DNA of 64,000 nucleotides from Colocasia esculenta (taxonomy: Eukaryota > Streptophyta > Magnoliopsida > Alismatales > Araceae), in assembly GCA_014218235.1 (NCBI GenBank), contig CM024763.1:84430244-84494243 (forward strand), given 5' to 3'. The notes beneath the pieces are model-generated. The model saw only the letters and a list, made by a program, of their open reading frames with translations. It made no database searches and was not told the DNA's origin. Below are positions 35,311 through 46,324 of this stretch, piece by piece. Within the stretch, counting starts at the first letter, position 1; every line of letters begins with the position of its first letter. Both the position numbers and the translations under genes were made by a program.

Positions 35311-36988
35311 TGTTGAACCACTCTATGGCTGTCCTTGTATTTTGGTGATAACAAAACTTATGATGATAACATAATGAATATTTTTGTTTCATCTGTGTCG
35401 CATCAATCCCATAGCAAAATGCTAAGTCTTTCATTCATGCAATATATGGCGCACTAAAATGATAAAATCGATGTTTAATCAATATACATCGATTTCTGTT
35501 TAAAGTGTCAAAGTATTAAGCGCAACGATTTGTTAAGAAGTCGATGCCATAACGATTTGATAAGTGACCATAACGATTTTTGTTTGAGCGCATTTGATTT
35601 GATAAGAAATCGTTCCCATAACGATTTCATAAGCATTCGCAACGATTTCTTCTGTAAGCGCAACGATTTGTTAAGAAGTCGATGCCATAACGATTTCCTC
35701 TTTAAGCGCATTGATTTAGTAAGAAATCGATCTCATAACGATTCTATAAGTGAGCGCAACGACTTGCTCTCACAACATTTGTTCACATCGATTTCGCTCT
35801 CATAACGATTTGATAAGTGAGTACAACGATTTGCCCTCACATCGATTTGTTTATAAATGAGCAACGACTCTTCACATAACGATTTCATAAGTCATGCTCA
35901 TAACGATTTCTTCATGGATTCTGTTCAAACACAGATTGCCTTTATATTTCAAATATGCTTGGCGCTTAAATGAAAAGTCAAATATCTTCTGACAAAAAGC
36001 TGCATGCATATTTCAGAGTCTTGTCAAAAAGATATGACCTCTATTTTCAGTATGTTAGCAGAAGCACAGTACCATGCATCGTTTATCATAAACACTCTTT
36101 TATGCTAACACTCTCTTCTATGCTCACAGACATCGAAGACCATCAGAGTCTGATTAAGACAAATGAAGAGGAGATGAGCAACGGCTAGAACTCCAACGGA
36201 TCTCTTCAACGGATCCATTCAAAATGCTCATATAAAAGAAGGAGCACTGCTGAAGAACAAAACAGCCTTTTTTCCTGAATATCTTTGTAGGAGTGTACAA
36301 CTGTGAGAAACACCTCAACTCCACACACACTCAAGAAAGAGAGAAAGAGCCTGAGCCAAGAAGAAGCATTCAAAGCATTTCAAGCTCTCAAGCTTCCAAG
36401 CTTTCAAGCATTCGAGCCTTCTTTTCTCTCTTCTGTTTTCTCTCCGAGCTCATTGTATATCTGGGGAGAGTTTGTGACTGTGAGCTTTGCACAAGTGTTA
36501 ATCTTGTAAAGCTTCTCAGTTTGATCTTTCTAAGGAAGATCTGTGTCCGGCTGTAGGACTGTATACAGTAGTTAACCTAGCTAGGGGTCAGTGTCTAGCA
36601 GAACCGCACTGGGGTTTGGACCAGGAGGTTGGCTTCTTTACCTGTAAGAGAAGTGGGTTGCCTTCTTGCCCGGGAAAGAGAAGAAGACCAGCTGGGGTGC
36701 TGGGTGTTGTAGTGTCCTTAAGGGGGACTGTACCCTTGGTTAGTGAAATCCCAAGAAGTTGCTTGGGGACTGGACGTAGGACTTCCATGTGGGAAGGGCC
36801 GAACCAGGATAAATCTCTTGTGTTATTTGTGTGATTGTTTATTTGCTTCCGCACTGCTACTCTTCATCGCACTAAACTAACCAAACCTTCAAGTGTTAAT
36901 TTCTGTGTTTAAATTTCTATTTCAGATCTCAGAAAACCTATTCACCCCCCTTCTAGGTTAGCTTACTGCCGTACCAAAAGGGCCAACA
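35311..36988 (+). repeat. 3' LTR of element C (1,678 bp)
   Basis: Nearly identical to 31304-32982. The differences I see are single-base changes and one 1-bp deletion (near 35777). TATA at 36231-36237. Confidence 0.96.
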
Positions 36989-36993
36989 TATTT

Positions 36994-38665
36994 GGTATAT
37001 CAAATGATGAAATGTGGAAAAACAAGTTATGCTTGTTTGGAAACTATCATTATGCGTGAGTAAAATACTCCGCCAAGTACCAAAAGTCATGTAATGCATA
37101 AGTCTAGTTGAGTGCTCAATAATGTGTGAATTGCTTGATACATTTACTATGCATGTGTTATGGGGGAGTAAATTTGAAAGTGCTCATATGCTCATGAATG
37201 CTCATGAAATCTATGTGCAAATGCTTGTCATGAATGTATATATATCATGCATGAATGTTGTCTCATCTCATGCACATCTTATGGAGGAGTAAGTTCAAGG
37301 TAGGTTGAGTGAAATACTTGAGAGAAACCCTTCATATTCATTGTGTCATTACTTCTCAAAATCTTGTTCTTCATGTCACTCAATTCTATGCCTCAACACT
37401 GATTTTCTCAAGTATCTGTCGACAGACACTATCACATCTGTTGACAGACATGCTCTCCCAGAACCAAGCCTTTCAGGCCTGTGTACATCTGTCGACAGGC
37501 ACATTCTTGCTGTCGACAGATACACATTTTTTGTAAATTCTTCATCCTTCTTCATAATTTCTTCATGAGCATGTTCATATCATTGATGCAAGGGGAGAAT
37601 TTGGACTTAATATTCATTGCAACCTTTCATATTCACATAGTATCAAAGAGAATTGAATTAATCACAATGATTTTGATATAATATTTTGTGCTTGAGTCTA
37701 GGTTCTGTCATCTAGAAAACATTGATCAAATCTAATGATTTTAACCTAACTCACTTGAATAACTTCCTTGTGGATTATCATGTTTCTAAAATGGTTTGAT
37801 AAGTAAGAAGGTTTTTGAACTTAATGTTTTACATTAACCATTGACATTAAATAACCATTGACCTTGATTGTTAAAAAAAGAAAGAAAAAGGAGAAAAGCT
37901 ACCTATTTCAAACACTCAAAAGTTCATAAAAAGTATTTGAAATGGGACAAAGGCAGAGCAATGATGAGTATCACTGAGTAACCGGTGCCAGGGGCATCAC
38001 AAATGTCTATCTTCGCGTAAAAAAAAGTCTTTTCATTATCTCTGCACAATGGTATGATGGCCACTAATACTGAGTAACTGGGGGTACGGGCATCCCTCAT
38101 GTCTACCTTCACGTCAAAAGGTAAAAGTGATCCTAATTACCACTTTTCCCACATTAACTTGACAAAAGAAATTGTTCAAATACTTGAAATAGAGTGGAGC
38201 CTCCAAGATTTAAATCAAGGGCAATGGGTTGTCAATTGTCAAATGTTTATGTGGACATTACCTTCCTTTACCAACTGAAAATCACCACTAAGGTATATGA
38301 TTTTCTTTAATGGTTTTATTCAAGGGGTTATCTTACTTTCATATGTTTTTGGACGATGTATCCTAAATGCTATAACTTGAGATTCCCGGAGTATTATCTC
38401 TTAACCATTGTAGAATTTTTAGGTGTCTTAATACTAGTGTCTATGACATCTTGTAATGGGTATAAACCAGTTCTCAACCTTAAGACTCTAATTGAACACT
38501 CATTCCCCACTCATATCTTTCACAATTCAGTTATGTGGTCACACAATTCTTTGCTTCATTCTTATCCATTTGTGCATGACTTATCTTTTTGGATGTTGCC
38601 AAAAGGGGGAGAAACATCAATTGTGCAAAAATTGAAAGTTTTGTCATCATCAAAAAGGGGGAGAA
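36994..38665 (+). other. 3' spacer of element B
   Basis: Homologous to the post-pol spacer of element A (36994-37110 with 6118-6240). It contains a CTGTCGACAG array at 37416-37519, two GTCTACCTTCACG- or GTCTATCTTCGCG-like blocks near 38006 and 38100, and polypurine tracts at about 38603 and 38652-38665. TCATCATCAAAAA (38644-38656) pairs with 38716-38728 in the LTR. No coding signal. Confidence 0.78.
37416..37519 (+). repeat. Internal CTGTCGACAG array of element B
   Basis: Copies start at 37416 and 37438 (CTGTTGACAG), then 37489 and 37510: two pairs with steps of 22 and 21 bp. It is the same word as in the LTRs of this element and differs from that of element A. Confidence 0.88.
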
Positions 38666-40007
38666 TGTTGGGTTCTCATGTGGGAGAATGTTGGGTTACA
38701 ACAAGTGCTTAAATGTTTTTGATGATGAGCAATACTAATTGATGTTATGTGAAATGTTCACAAATGGTATGTTTGTTTTTAATGATGAACATTTCATGAA
38801 CAAGACAAAATTGATGTGTTATGAATGTGTGAAACATGATGAGAATGACAATTGGATGCAAATGAAACACATGTTTTATATGTTCATTATATCTCACTAA
38901 TTATGTCTTTTAATGTAGGTGTGAATGTACACAAGACAAAGCCCAAAATCCAAGTGCAAAAGAACAAGACAAGTTGCTGAAATAGTGCACCTGTCAACAA
39001 ATGATAGTGCATCTGTCAACAGATGAATAGTGCATCTGTCGACAGATGATTTTCGTCTGTCGACAGATCTACTCAGAAATCTATTTCCAGAAAGCCCAGT
39101 CTTCTGGTTTTTGCAAACCTGCCAGCATCTGTCGACAGCAGCAAGTCGGCTGTCGACAGACGGAGTTTTCTGAAGATCTAATGGCCGGGATATGATCTAT
39201 ACTTTGGTGTTTCCTTTTAGCACGACTCTCTATGCTTGGACACCACTATATATGGATCATATGAGGCTATTTTCGCAGCAAGAAGCCACCATACCAAAAC
39301 CCTAAGCAAAGGTCAAGAAGAAGGCTTTCTTCCTGCTGCCCTGCTTCATCTCTTTGCCCAGAACAAAGAAGAACAACCTTCCAAGCGGAGTTGAAGCCGG
39401 TTCGTCCGTGGTTCAAGCTTCTCCATCAACTAATACTTGTCAAGACGAAGCTTGGAGTCTTCTGGACGACCAACGAGAATAGATCTACATCGGGATTTGA
39501 TTCTTCATCTCAAAACTCTTCTCTTTTCACTACTCTCATATATCTGTGTGTGTGCACTGATTTGAGATCAGTACATGGATGTTGTGCAAGTGTGGATCAG
39601 ATGAAGGCTAGAGGATCTGATCTGCTGTGAACTTGATCTAGCATGTGTGTGTGTGGTTGAGCCGTTGTGCTCGTGTGTGTGTGTTGTACTCAGTTCTTGA
39701 GTAGTGTGTCCTCACTGTGTGAGGGGTGGACGTAGGAGTCACGTGGTGTGATCTCCGAACCACCTAAAAAATCCCTTGTGCATTGTGGTTTGATTTGTGG
39801 TTTGCATTGTGTTGCGCTAGATGCATGCATAGGGATTTCGTTTACATACTACTTATTGATTTATTCACACATGTTGAATCAGATCAAAGGGGTTTTGAAT
39901 GAGTAGATCTTTTAACCCGAAGTAGTTTTTAAATTGCTTAAGTTTCCGCTGCAAATCTATTCAACCCCCCTTCTAGCTTTGCCATCACCGAGTATCCGAT
40001 CCTAACT
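38666..40007 (+). repeat. 3' LTR of element B (1,342 bp)
   Basis: Starts TGTTGGGTTCTC after the polypurine tract. TATA at 39247-39253. Ends CCTAACT followed by the GTTAC duplication. Its array has six copies against five in the 5' LTR. Confidence 0.94.
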
Positions 40008-40012
40008 GTTAC

Positions 40013-41394
40013 CTCACTGCATTCAGTGACTGAAGGTGACACCTTTGTGGTCGTGTCCTAGCGACAGTGCCAGAAGGTCACGTCTGTCTAATAATCAATT
40101 GACTGGTGGTCAATCGATTATTAGCATAGTGACGGGCTTTCCGTATCGACTGGTGGTGTTCCGAGGTTCTAGCTTGCTCATGCATGCCTTGGTTGGCCGA
40201 CGACCCTCTCGAGGGTCGGTGCGTGACTCGTTCTTGTTGGGCTTGTCGTGGGTTACAAGCTAGCAGTTCGGCATGGTTCTTGTTGTGCTTGCCCCGCCTG
40301 TTCGCCCGGTGCTTGGCACTTGAGGGCATGTCCTGTTCAGAGGTTGTCTCTGTTTCCTAGGACCCCCATCCCCGTGAGCCCGTTGAGGGAGTACTCCAGG
40401 CTACGGGCGTGCTTGAGTCTACAGCCTACTTGACAGACTCTAGTAGCGGAGGGGAAAACGAGGTTTGGACAGTGGCTTCGAGTCATTTGTAGAGCTCTCA
40501 TGCTTAAGGCTGGATGCCAAGGTCGTCGAGGTGTTTTCTTCTCGGCACGGCCCAAACAGTCCTATTTCTCACTGCCTCTCTCTGTGTTGGTTCTGGAGCC
40601 ACCTAGTGGTGCTAGGCATGGGGCTGTAGCTTGGCCAAGTTGCGGTGGTGCATGCGTTCTTGTGGTGTTCTGTGGCGGCTCTGTCTCGCTCTTTTGGGGA
40701 GGTTAGAGGCAGGAGCCAGTTGGCGAGCAAAGAGAGTGGTTGGTGTGTCCTCCTCTTAGTTGTCAGTGGCGGTGGCTTGGTTTCTGTTGTTGTGATGGTG
40801 TTTCCTCACGGTGTTTCCAAGTGCGACTCGTTGCCCTAGCCTGCACGGTGGTTGTAGCCTGGTCGTGCCTAGTTTCCGTGGGCATCATTGGTCTGGCCTT
40901 GTTGGCTCGTGCTTCTGGTGGTTTCTGAGTTGCATGTTTTCTCGATGTGCCTTGTGCGGGCCCCGACCATTGTTTCGTAGTCCTGTTCCTTGGTGCTAGT
41001 TCGTGGTGGCACCAGTGTGTTGGGTTTCCCGACCTCGTGGTGTGCCCGGTGTCTGAGGTGGTTCTATGTGGGCCCTCGACCTTGTGGAAGTTTGAGGTGG
41101 CTGTGCTTGTGGTAAGGCGTCCTTCTCATGTGGTTGCTCTGTGGTCTCCATGAGACCCCTATCTCGACGGGCGTGCCGAGCCTTGTTTTCGTGTTGTGCC
41201 TAACTCCGTTGGTTTCTGCGGGAGTCGTGTGTGTGCCACAACCCTATATTGGTGGTCATGGCGTTGCATTGTTTTGTTCCATTGATTTGTAGTATCATGT
41301 TGTTGGTGTTCCTTCGCTTTACAACTTTCTAGTGTAGTTTTCTTTTTTCGGAGTTTCTACTGCTTTAGCCGTGAGGAACTGGTATGTTGAACCA
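40013..41394 (+). repeat. 3' LTR of element X, second segment
   Basis: Continues from 27914 across element B. 40738-40930 matches 19453-19640. A 16-bp inverted repeat with one mismatch and a 5-base loop lies at 40088-40124. Base composition and frames resemble the rest of X; no coding signal. Confidence 0.72.
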
Positions 41395-42891
41395 CTTTAT
41401 GGCTGTCCTTTATTTTGGTGATAACAAAACTTATGATGATTTCATATATATCTTTGTTGATTAAATACTATTGAATATTTTGTTCATCTGTGTCGCATCA
41501 ATCTCTTAGCAAAATGCTGAGTCTCACATTGATGCAATATGGCGCACTAAATGATATATCGATGCCTAATCAATATACATCGATTTCAGTTCAAGTGCCA
41601 AAATTAATAAGCACTATAACGATTTCGTTTTAATTGATTTTTTAAAGCGCTACAACGACTTCTTAAGTGGCTATAACAATTTGTTAAGAATCGATCTCAC
41701 AACGACTTCTTAAGTGGCCTTAACAATTTGTTAAGAAATCGATCTCAGAACGATTCCTTTTATAGCCACAACGATTTGCCCTCATATCGATTTCATTCTC
41801 ATAACGATTTCATAAGTGATCACATCGATTTCTTCAGATGATCACAACGATTTACTTGCATAACGATTTCATAAGTGATCACATCGATTTGTTCATAATC
41901 TTGCAACGATTTTCTTATAAATGAACAACAATTTTATAAGTCTTATTCACATCGATTTCTCTTGTATGTTCAAGTGTTTTTGGCGCCTAAATGAAAGTCA
42001 AATATCTTCTGACAAAAAGCTGCATGCGTAATTTCTCAGTCCTGTCACAAAAAGATATGACTTATCAGTTTTAGCATGTTAACAGAAACACAGTAGCATG
42101 CACTGATATCTTATAAACACTCTCTTTTCTAACACTCTCTTCTATGCTGACAGATCTCGAAGACCACCAGAGTCTGATTAAGACAAATGAAGAGAAAGAT
42201 CAGCAACGACTAGAAGAGCTCCAACGGATCTCTTCAACGGATCTATTCTAAAGCTGCTCATATAAAAGATGGAGCATTGCTGAAGAACAGAAAAGAGCCT
42301 TCCTGAAAATCCTTCAAGGAGTGTACAACTATGAGAAGAACCTTCATGCCACAAACACTCAGAGAAAGAGAGAAGAGCTCGAGCCAAAATCTACAGAAGC
42401 TTTCAAGCCGAAGTCTTCATCGCCTTCAAGCCTTCTTCTCTTCCATTTTCTCCCTATGCTCATTGTAATCTTGGGGAGAGTCTGTGACTATGAGCTAAGT
42501 CCTGAGTGTTCATCTTGTAATAGCTCTCAGTCTGATCTTTCTTTTCTAAGGAAGATTTCTGTCCTTCTGTGACCGGGAAAGAGAAGAAGACCAACTGGGG
42601 TGCTGGGCTGGGTGTTGTAGTGTCCTTGGGGGACGTACCCTTGGTTAGTAAAATCCCAAGAGGTTGCTTGGGGACTGGACGTAGGACTTCCATGTGGGAA
42701 GGGCCGAACTAGGATAAATCTCCTGTGTCCTTTGTGTGATTGTTTATTTGCTTCCGCACAACTACTCTTTATCACACTAACACTAACCAAACTTTTAAGT
42801 GTTCACGTTTTGATTTCAGATTTTAGAAAAACCTATTCAACCCCCCTCCCCCCCTCTAGGTTACCTTGCTGCCGTACATAAAGGGCCAACA
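41395..42891 (+). repeat. 5' LTR of element D (1,497 bp)
   Basis: TGTTGAACC to GGGCCAACA. The CGATT dyad array covers about 41630-41965. TATAAAA at 42261-42267. It is 276 bp shorter than the 3' copy because array units and a block near 42560 (present at about 45510-45650 in the 3' LTR) are missing. The primer site TGGTATCAGAGC follows at 42894. Confidence 0.93.
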
Positions 42892-42953
42892 AGTGGTATC
42901 AGAGCGGGTCTCTGAACTTTCAATAAGATCCAACGATCTTAGAGCAAAGATCC

Positions 42954-43496
42954 ATGGCAGCTCAAGGATATGCTGAAGGTCAATCAGTCACCAAACCTCC
43001 ATTCTTTGATGGAGAAGACTACCAATATTGGAAGATGAGGATGGAATGCTTCATTTGTGGCACAGACTTTGATCTGTGGTAGGTAATTGAGGTAGGTGAC
43101 TTTGTTATTGTTCCTGTTGAAGGCACTACTGCTATTATAGCTGCAGATAAAAGTAAATTATCATTAAATTTTAAAGCAAAGAATTATTTATGTTGTGCTT
43201 TATCTAAAATAGAATTCAGTAAAGTTTCTGCATGTATATCTGCTAAAGATATGTGGGACAAATTGAAGCTTACATATGAAGAAATACCCACTACGGATGA
43301 AATACCTATTGATGCTCAAGTGTTTAAAGAAACAAGACAGGAAACTATAACTCCATCTTCTCCAACTGTCACCATTCAAAGGGAGCAACAGGAAGCACCT
43401 CAGGAAGTTATCCTTCCACATGAAGAAGAAGAGGTAAAGGAGGAACCTCAGATTGAGAGGGAACCTCATATCTTTTTCAAAAAGGATATTTCTTAA
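42954..43496 (+). pseudogene. gag: Truncated gag fusion of element D with an in-frame TAG
   Basis: ATG 42954 begins MAAQGYAEGQ. The frame is open to TAA 43494-43496 apart from one TAG at codon 43 (43080-43082). The first 100 or so codons are the gag N-terminus up to MWDKLKLTYEE. The sequence then jumps to an acidic Pro/Glu-rich segment (IPIDAQVF, EVILPHEEEE) that I take to be the linker between integrase and reverse transcriptase of a related pol. The zinc knuckles are gone. This is an internal-deletion product. Confidence 0.82.
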
Positions 43497-44175
43497 GAAT
43501 AAGCGTTAAAGAAGCTTCTGATGAAGAAAAGCTGAGGACAAGGCTCATAAAATCCAAGTAACTCTTCAGGAGACGCCTTCAGTAAACAACTCCTCATGTA
43601 GCTTCAACATTAAAGAAGAAAATGCCTATCTACTCTTGATGAATAAAAGGAAAAGGCATTCAAATGGGTATGGTTAGAGGATGTTCAAGAACATCCAATT
43701 GGTGATTACCAACTCTTCACTTCATTCCAATTGAAGAGAAAGTAGTCATCCTTTAGTTTTTAGTTTTTGTTTTTAAACTTACATTTTTATTTGTTATACT
43801 CAGTAAATTGCAATGCTACTAACAATGTTTGCAAGTTTTCTTTTAAGATGTATGCAGATAAAAATCCTGAAGATTGACAAACAACATGTCAAAGGTCAAG
43901 AGCAACAAGATCTGACTTGCCTCACATTAAGGGGGAGCCTCATGCTTAGGGGGAGCACAAACTAAGGGGGAGTTATTCATTTATGTCAATCATTGTTGAA
44001 CCCCTCAATGGTAAGAATTCTCTCAAAGGGGGAGAGAAATGCATGGTAAGATCCTTCCTTTTTGGTTTGTGACAAAAAGGGGGAGAGTTTATATGAATTT
44101 TCTGAAACCTCTATGCTTTATATATTTTTATCAGAAAATTCACATAAATTTTGTCATCACCAAAAAGGGGGAGAT
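43497..44175 (+). other. 3' region of element D with clustered polypurine tracts
   Basis: Non-coding. AGGGGGAG-type tracts at about 43930, 43950, 43970, 44026, 44084 and the terminal one at 44164-44175. TTTTGTCATCACCAAAA (44149-44165) pairs with 44204-44220. 43620-43800 is homologous to the minus strand of 52280-52500 in element F. Confidence 0.85.
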
Positions 44176-45948
44176 TGTTGAACCATTTTATGGTTGTCCT
44201 TATATTTGGTGATAACAAAACTTATGATGATTTCATATATATCTTTATTGATTAAATACTATTGAATATTTTGTTTCATCTGTGTCGCATCAATCTCATA
44301 ACAAAATGTTGAGTCTCACATTGATGCAATATGGCGCACTAAAATGATAATATCGATGCCTAATCAATATACATCGATTTCAGTTCAAGTGCCAAAATTA
44401 ATAAGCGCTATAACGATTTGGTTTTAATTGATTTTTTACAGCGCTACAACGACTTCTTAAGTAGCCATAACAATTTGTTAAGAAATCGATCTCACAACGA
44501 CTTCTTAAGTGGCCTTAATGTTTGTTAAGAAATCGATCTCAGAACGATTCCTTTTATAGCCACAATGATTTGCCGTCATATCGATTTCGTTCTCATAACG
44601 ATTTGATAAGTTTCACATCGATTTGGGTCTCGTAACGATTTCATAAGTGAGCGCAACGATTTGCCCTCACATCGATTTGCCCTTCATAACGATTTCATAA
44701 GTGATCACATCGATTCTTCAGGTGATCACAACGATTTGCTTGCATAACATTTCATAAGTGATTACATCGATTTCTTCAGGTGATCACAACGATTTGCTTG
44801 TATAACGATTTCATAAGTGATCACATCGATTTGTTCATAATCTTGAACGATTTTCTTATAAATGAACAACAATTTTATAAGTCTTATTCACATCGATTTC
44901 TCTTGTATGTTCAAGTGTTTTTGGCGCCTAAATGAAAAGTCAAATATCTTCTGACAAAAAGTTGCATGCATAATTTCTCAGTCCTGTCAGAAAAAGATAT
45001 GACTTATCAGTTTTAGCATGTTAACAGAAATACAGTAGCATGCACTGATATCTTATAAACACTCTCTTATGCTAACACTCTCTTCTATGCTAACAGATCT
45101 CAAAGACCACCAGAGTCTGATTAAGACAAATGAAGAGAAAGATCAGCAATGACTAGAAGAGCTCCAACGGATCTCTTCAACGGATCTATTCTAAAGCTGC
45201 TCATATAAAAGATGGAGCATTGTTGAAGAACAGAAAAGAGCCTTCCTAAAATCCTTCAAGGAGTGTACAACTGTGAGAAGAACCTTTCAGAGAAAGAGAG
45301 CCACAAACACTCAGAGAAAGAGAGAAGAGCTCGAGCCAAATCTACAGAAGCTTTCAAGCAGAAGTCTTCATCGCCTTCAAGCCTTCTTCTCTTCCATTTT
45401 CTCCCTATGCTCATTGTAATCTTGGGGGAGAGTCTGTAACTGTGAGCTAAGTCCTGAGTGTTCATCTTGTAATAGCTCTCAGTCTATCTTTCTTTTCTAA
45501 GAAAGATTTATGCCCAGCTGTAGGACTTTATACAGTGTGTAACCCAGCTAGGGGTTTGTGTCTAGTAGAACCGCACTGGGGTTTGTACCAGTAGGTTTGC
45601 TTCTGAGCCTAGAAAAGAAGTGTGCTGCCTTCTTGCCCAGGAAAGAGAAGAAGACCAGCTGGGGTGCTGGTGTTGTAGTGTCCTTGAGGGGGACTGTACC
45701 CTTGGTTAGTAAAATCCCAAGAGGTTGCTTGGGGACTGGACGTAGGACTTCCATGTGGGAAGGGCCGAACCAGGATAAATCTCCTGTGTTCTTTGTGTGA
45801 TTGTTTATTTGCTTCCGCACTACTACTCTTTATCACACTAACACTAATAAAACTTTTAAGTGTTCACATTTTGATTTCAGATTTCAGAAAAACCTATTCA
45901 CCCCCCCCCCCTCTAGGTTACCTTGCTGCCGTACATAAAGGGCCAACA
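44176..45948 (+). repeat. 3' LTR of element D (1,773 bp)
   Basis: Same termini as 41395-42891. The dyad array is longer (about 44412-44905). TATAAAA at 45204-45210. A run of 12 C precedes the CTCTAGG block (about 45901). Confidence 0.93.
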
Positions 45949-45953
45949 TGGTA

Positions 45954-46324
45954 ATCCCTACTGGGCCTTGTTCACGTGGTTCACCCCCCCCCACTCTCTT
46001 CTGCTGGGGCTCGTCATCGCGGGAGCTGTGGCGCCTTGTGCTGTCTGCAGCAGTGAGAGCGAGTGTTGTGAGCTCTTGTACCTGAGTGAGTTGAGAGTTA
46101 TTCTTTGTAACTTCTCAGGGTATGCCCCTTAAGGGATGCACCTTTCTTCTTGTACTTGTGCTTTTACTTGGGACTCATTGTACAACTATATATATCATGT
46201 TATAGTTCTTTAAATTCTATACATCTCACTAGACTATTCTTCTAACCCTTCTGGGTTTCGGATCGTGGGTGGCAACGCGAACTTCAGGGTCCCTGGAGGG
46301 GGTCCGGGAGGTCAGGTCATTAGA
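45954..46324 (+). repeat. 3' LTR of element X, last segment
   Basis: Matches 19640-19917 closely (GCAGTGAGAGCGAGTGTTGTG at its left, GGGTCCCTGGAGG near the end). The last bases read GGTCATTAGA where the 5' copy reads GGTCGTTACA, so the border at 46324 is by alignment. Confidence 0.8.

Larger units (their letters stand above)
31304..36988 (+). mobile_element. Sirevirus C, gag-only, young; TSD TATTT
   Basis: LTRs at 31304-32982 and 35311-36988, flanked by TATTT at 31299-31303 and 36989-36993. I count fewer than ten differences between the 1.68-kb LTRs, so insertion was recent. The interior is only 2.3 kb: primer site, gag and a 3' region with repeated polypurine tracts. No pol sequence is present, so movement needed proteins from another element. 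Confidence 0.96.
27920..40007 (+). mobile_element. Sirevirus B, gag-only, with element C nested inside; TSD GTTAC
   Basis: LTRs at 27920-29236 and 38666-40007, flanked by GTTAC at 27915-27919 and 40008-40012. The left terminus reads TATTGGG and the right terminus CCTAACT; one changed base at each end is age damage. With element C removed, the interior is only about 3.7 kb: gag, a short linker and a 3' spacer. No integrase, reverse transcriptase or RNase H is present. Confidence 0.92.
41395..45948 (+). mobile_element. Sirevirus D, gag-only; TSD TGGTA
   Basis: LTRs at 41395-42891 and 44176-45948, flanked by TGGTA at 41390-41394 and 45949-45953. It is related to element C (same termini, primer site and 3' region) but clearly diverged. 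The interior is just 1.3 kb, with a fused gag fragment and clustered polypurine tracts. Confidence 0.94.
19453..46324 (+). mobile_element. Element X: gypsy-type LTR element without coding capacity (LARD-like)
   Basis: The LTR end GGTCGTTACA (19917) is followed at once by a primer-site-like TGGTATGAGGGC. A polypurine-like tract (about 26886-26896) precedes a second LTR at 26897. Three blocks of the left LTR reappear on the right, at about 40738-40930 and 45980-46324, once nested elements are removed. After removing the solo LTR, B and D, the interior is about 4 kb and the LTR about 2.8 kb. No pol or gag domain is recognisable; only the GAGGACAAAATTTT tail before the polypurine tract resembles a gypsy pol end. 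Large retrotransposon derivatives have this design. Confidence 0.78.

Noticed and set aside
38656..38700. Short tandem TGTTGGGTT duplication at the start of the element B 3' LTR as an assembly error
   Set aside because: The 5' LTR carries the same doubled start (27920-27960), so it belongs to the element.
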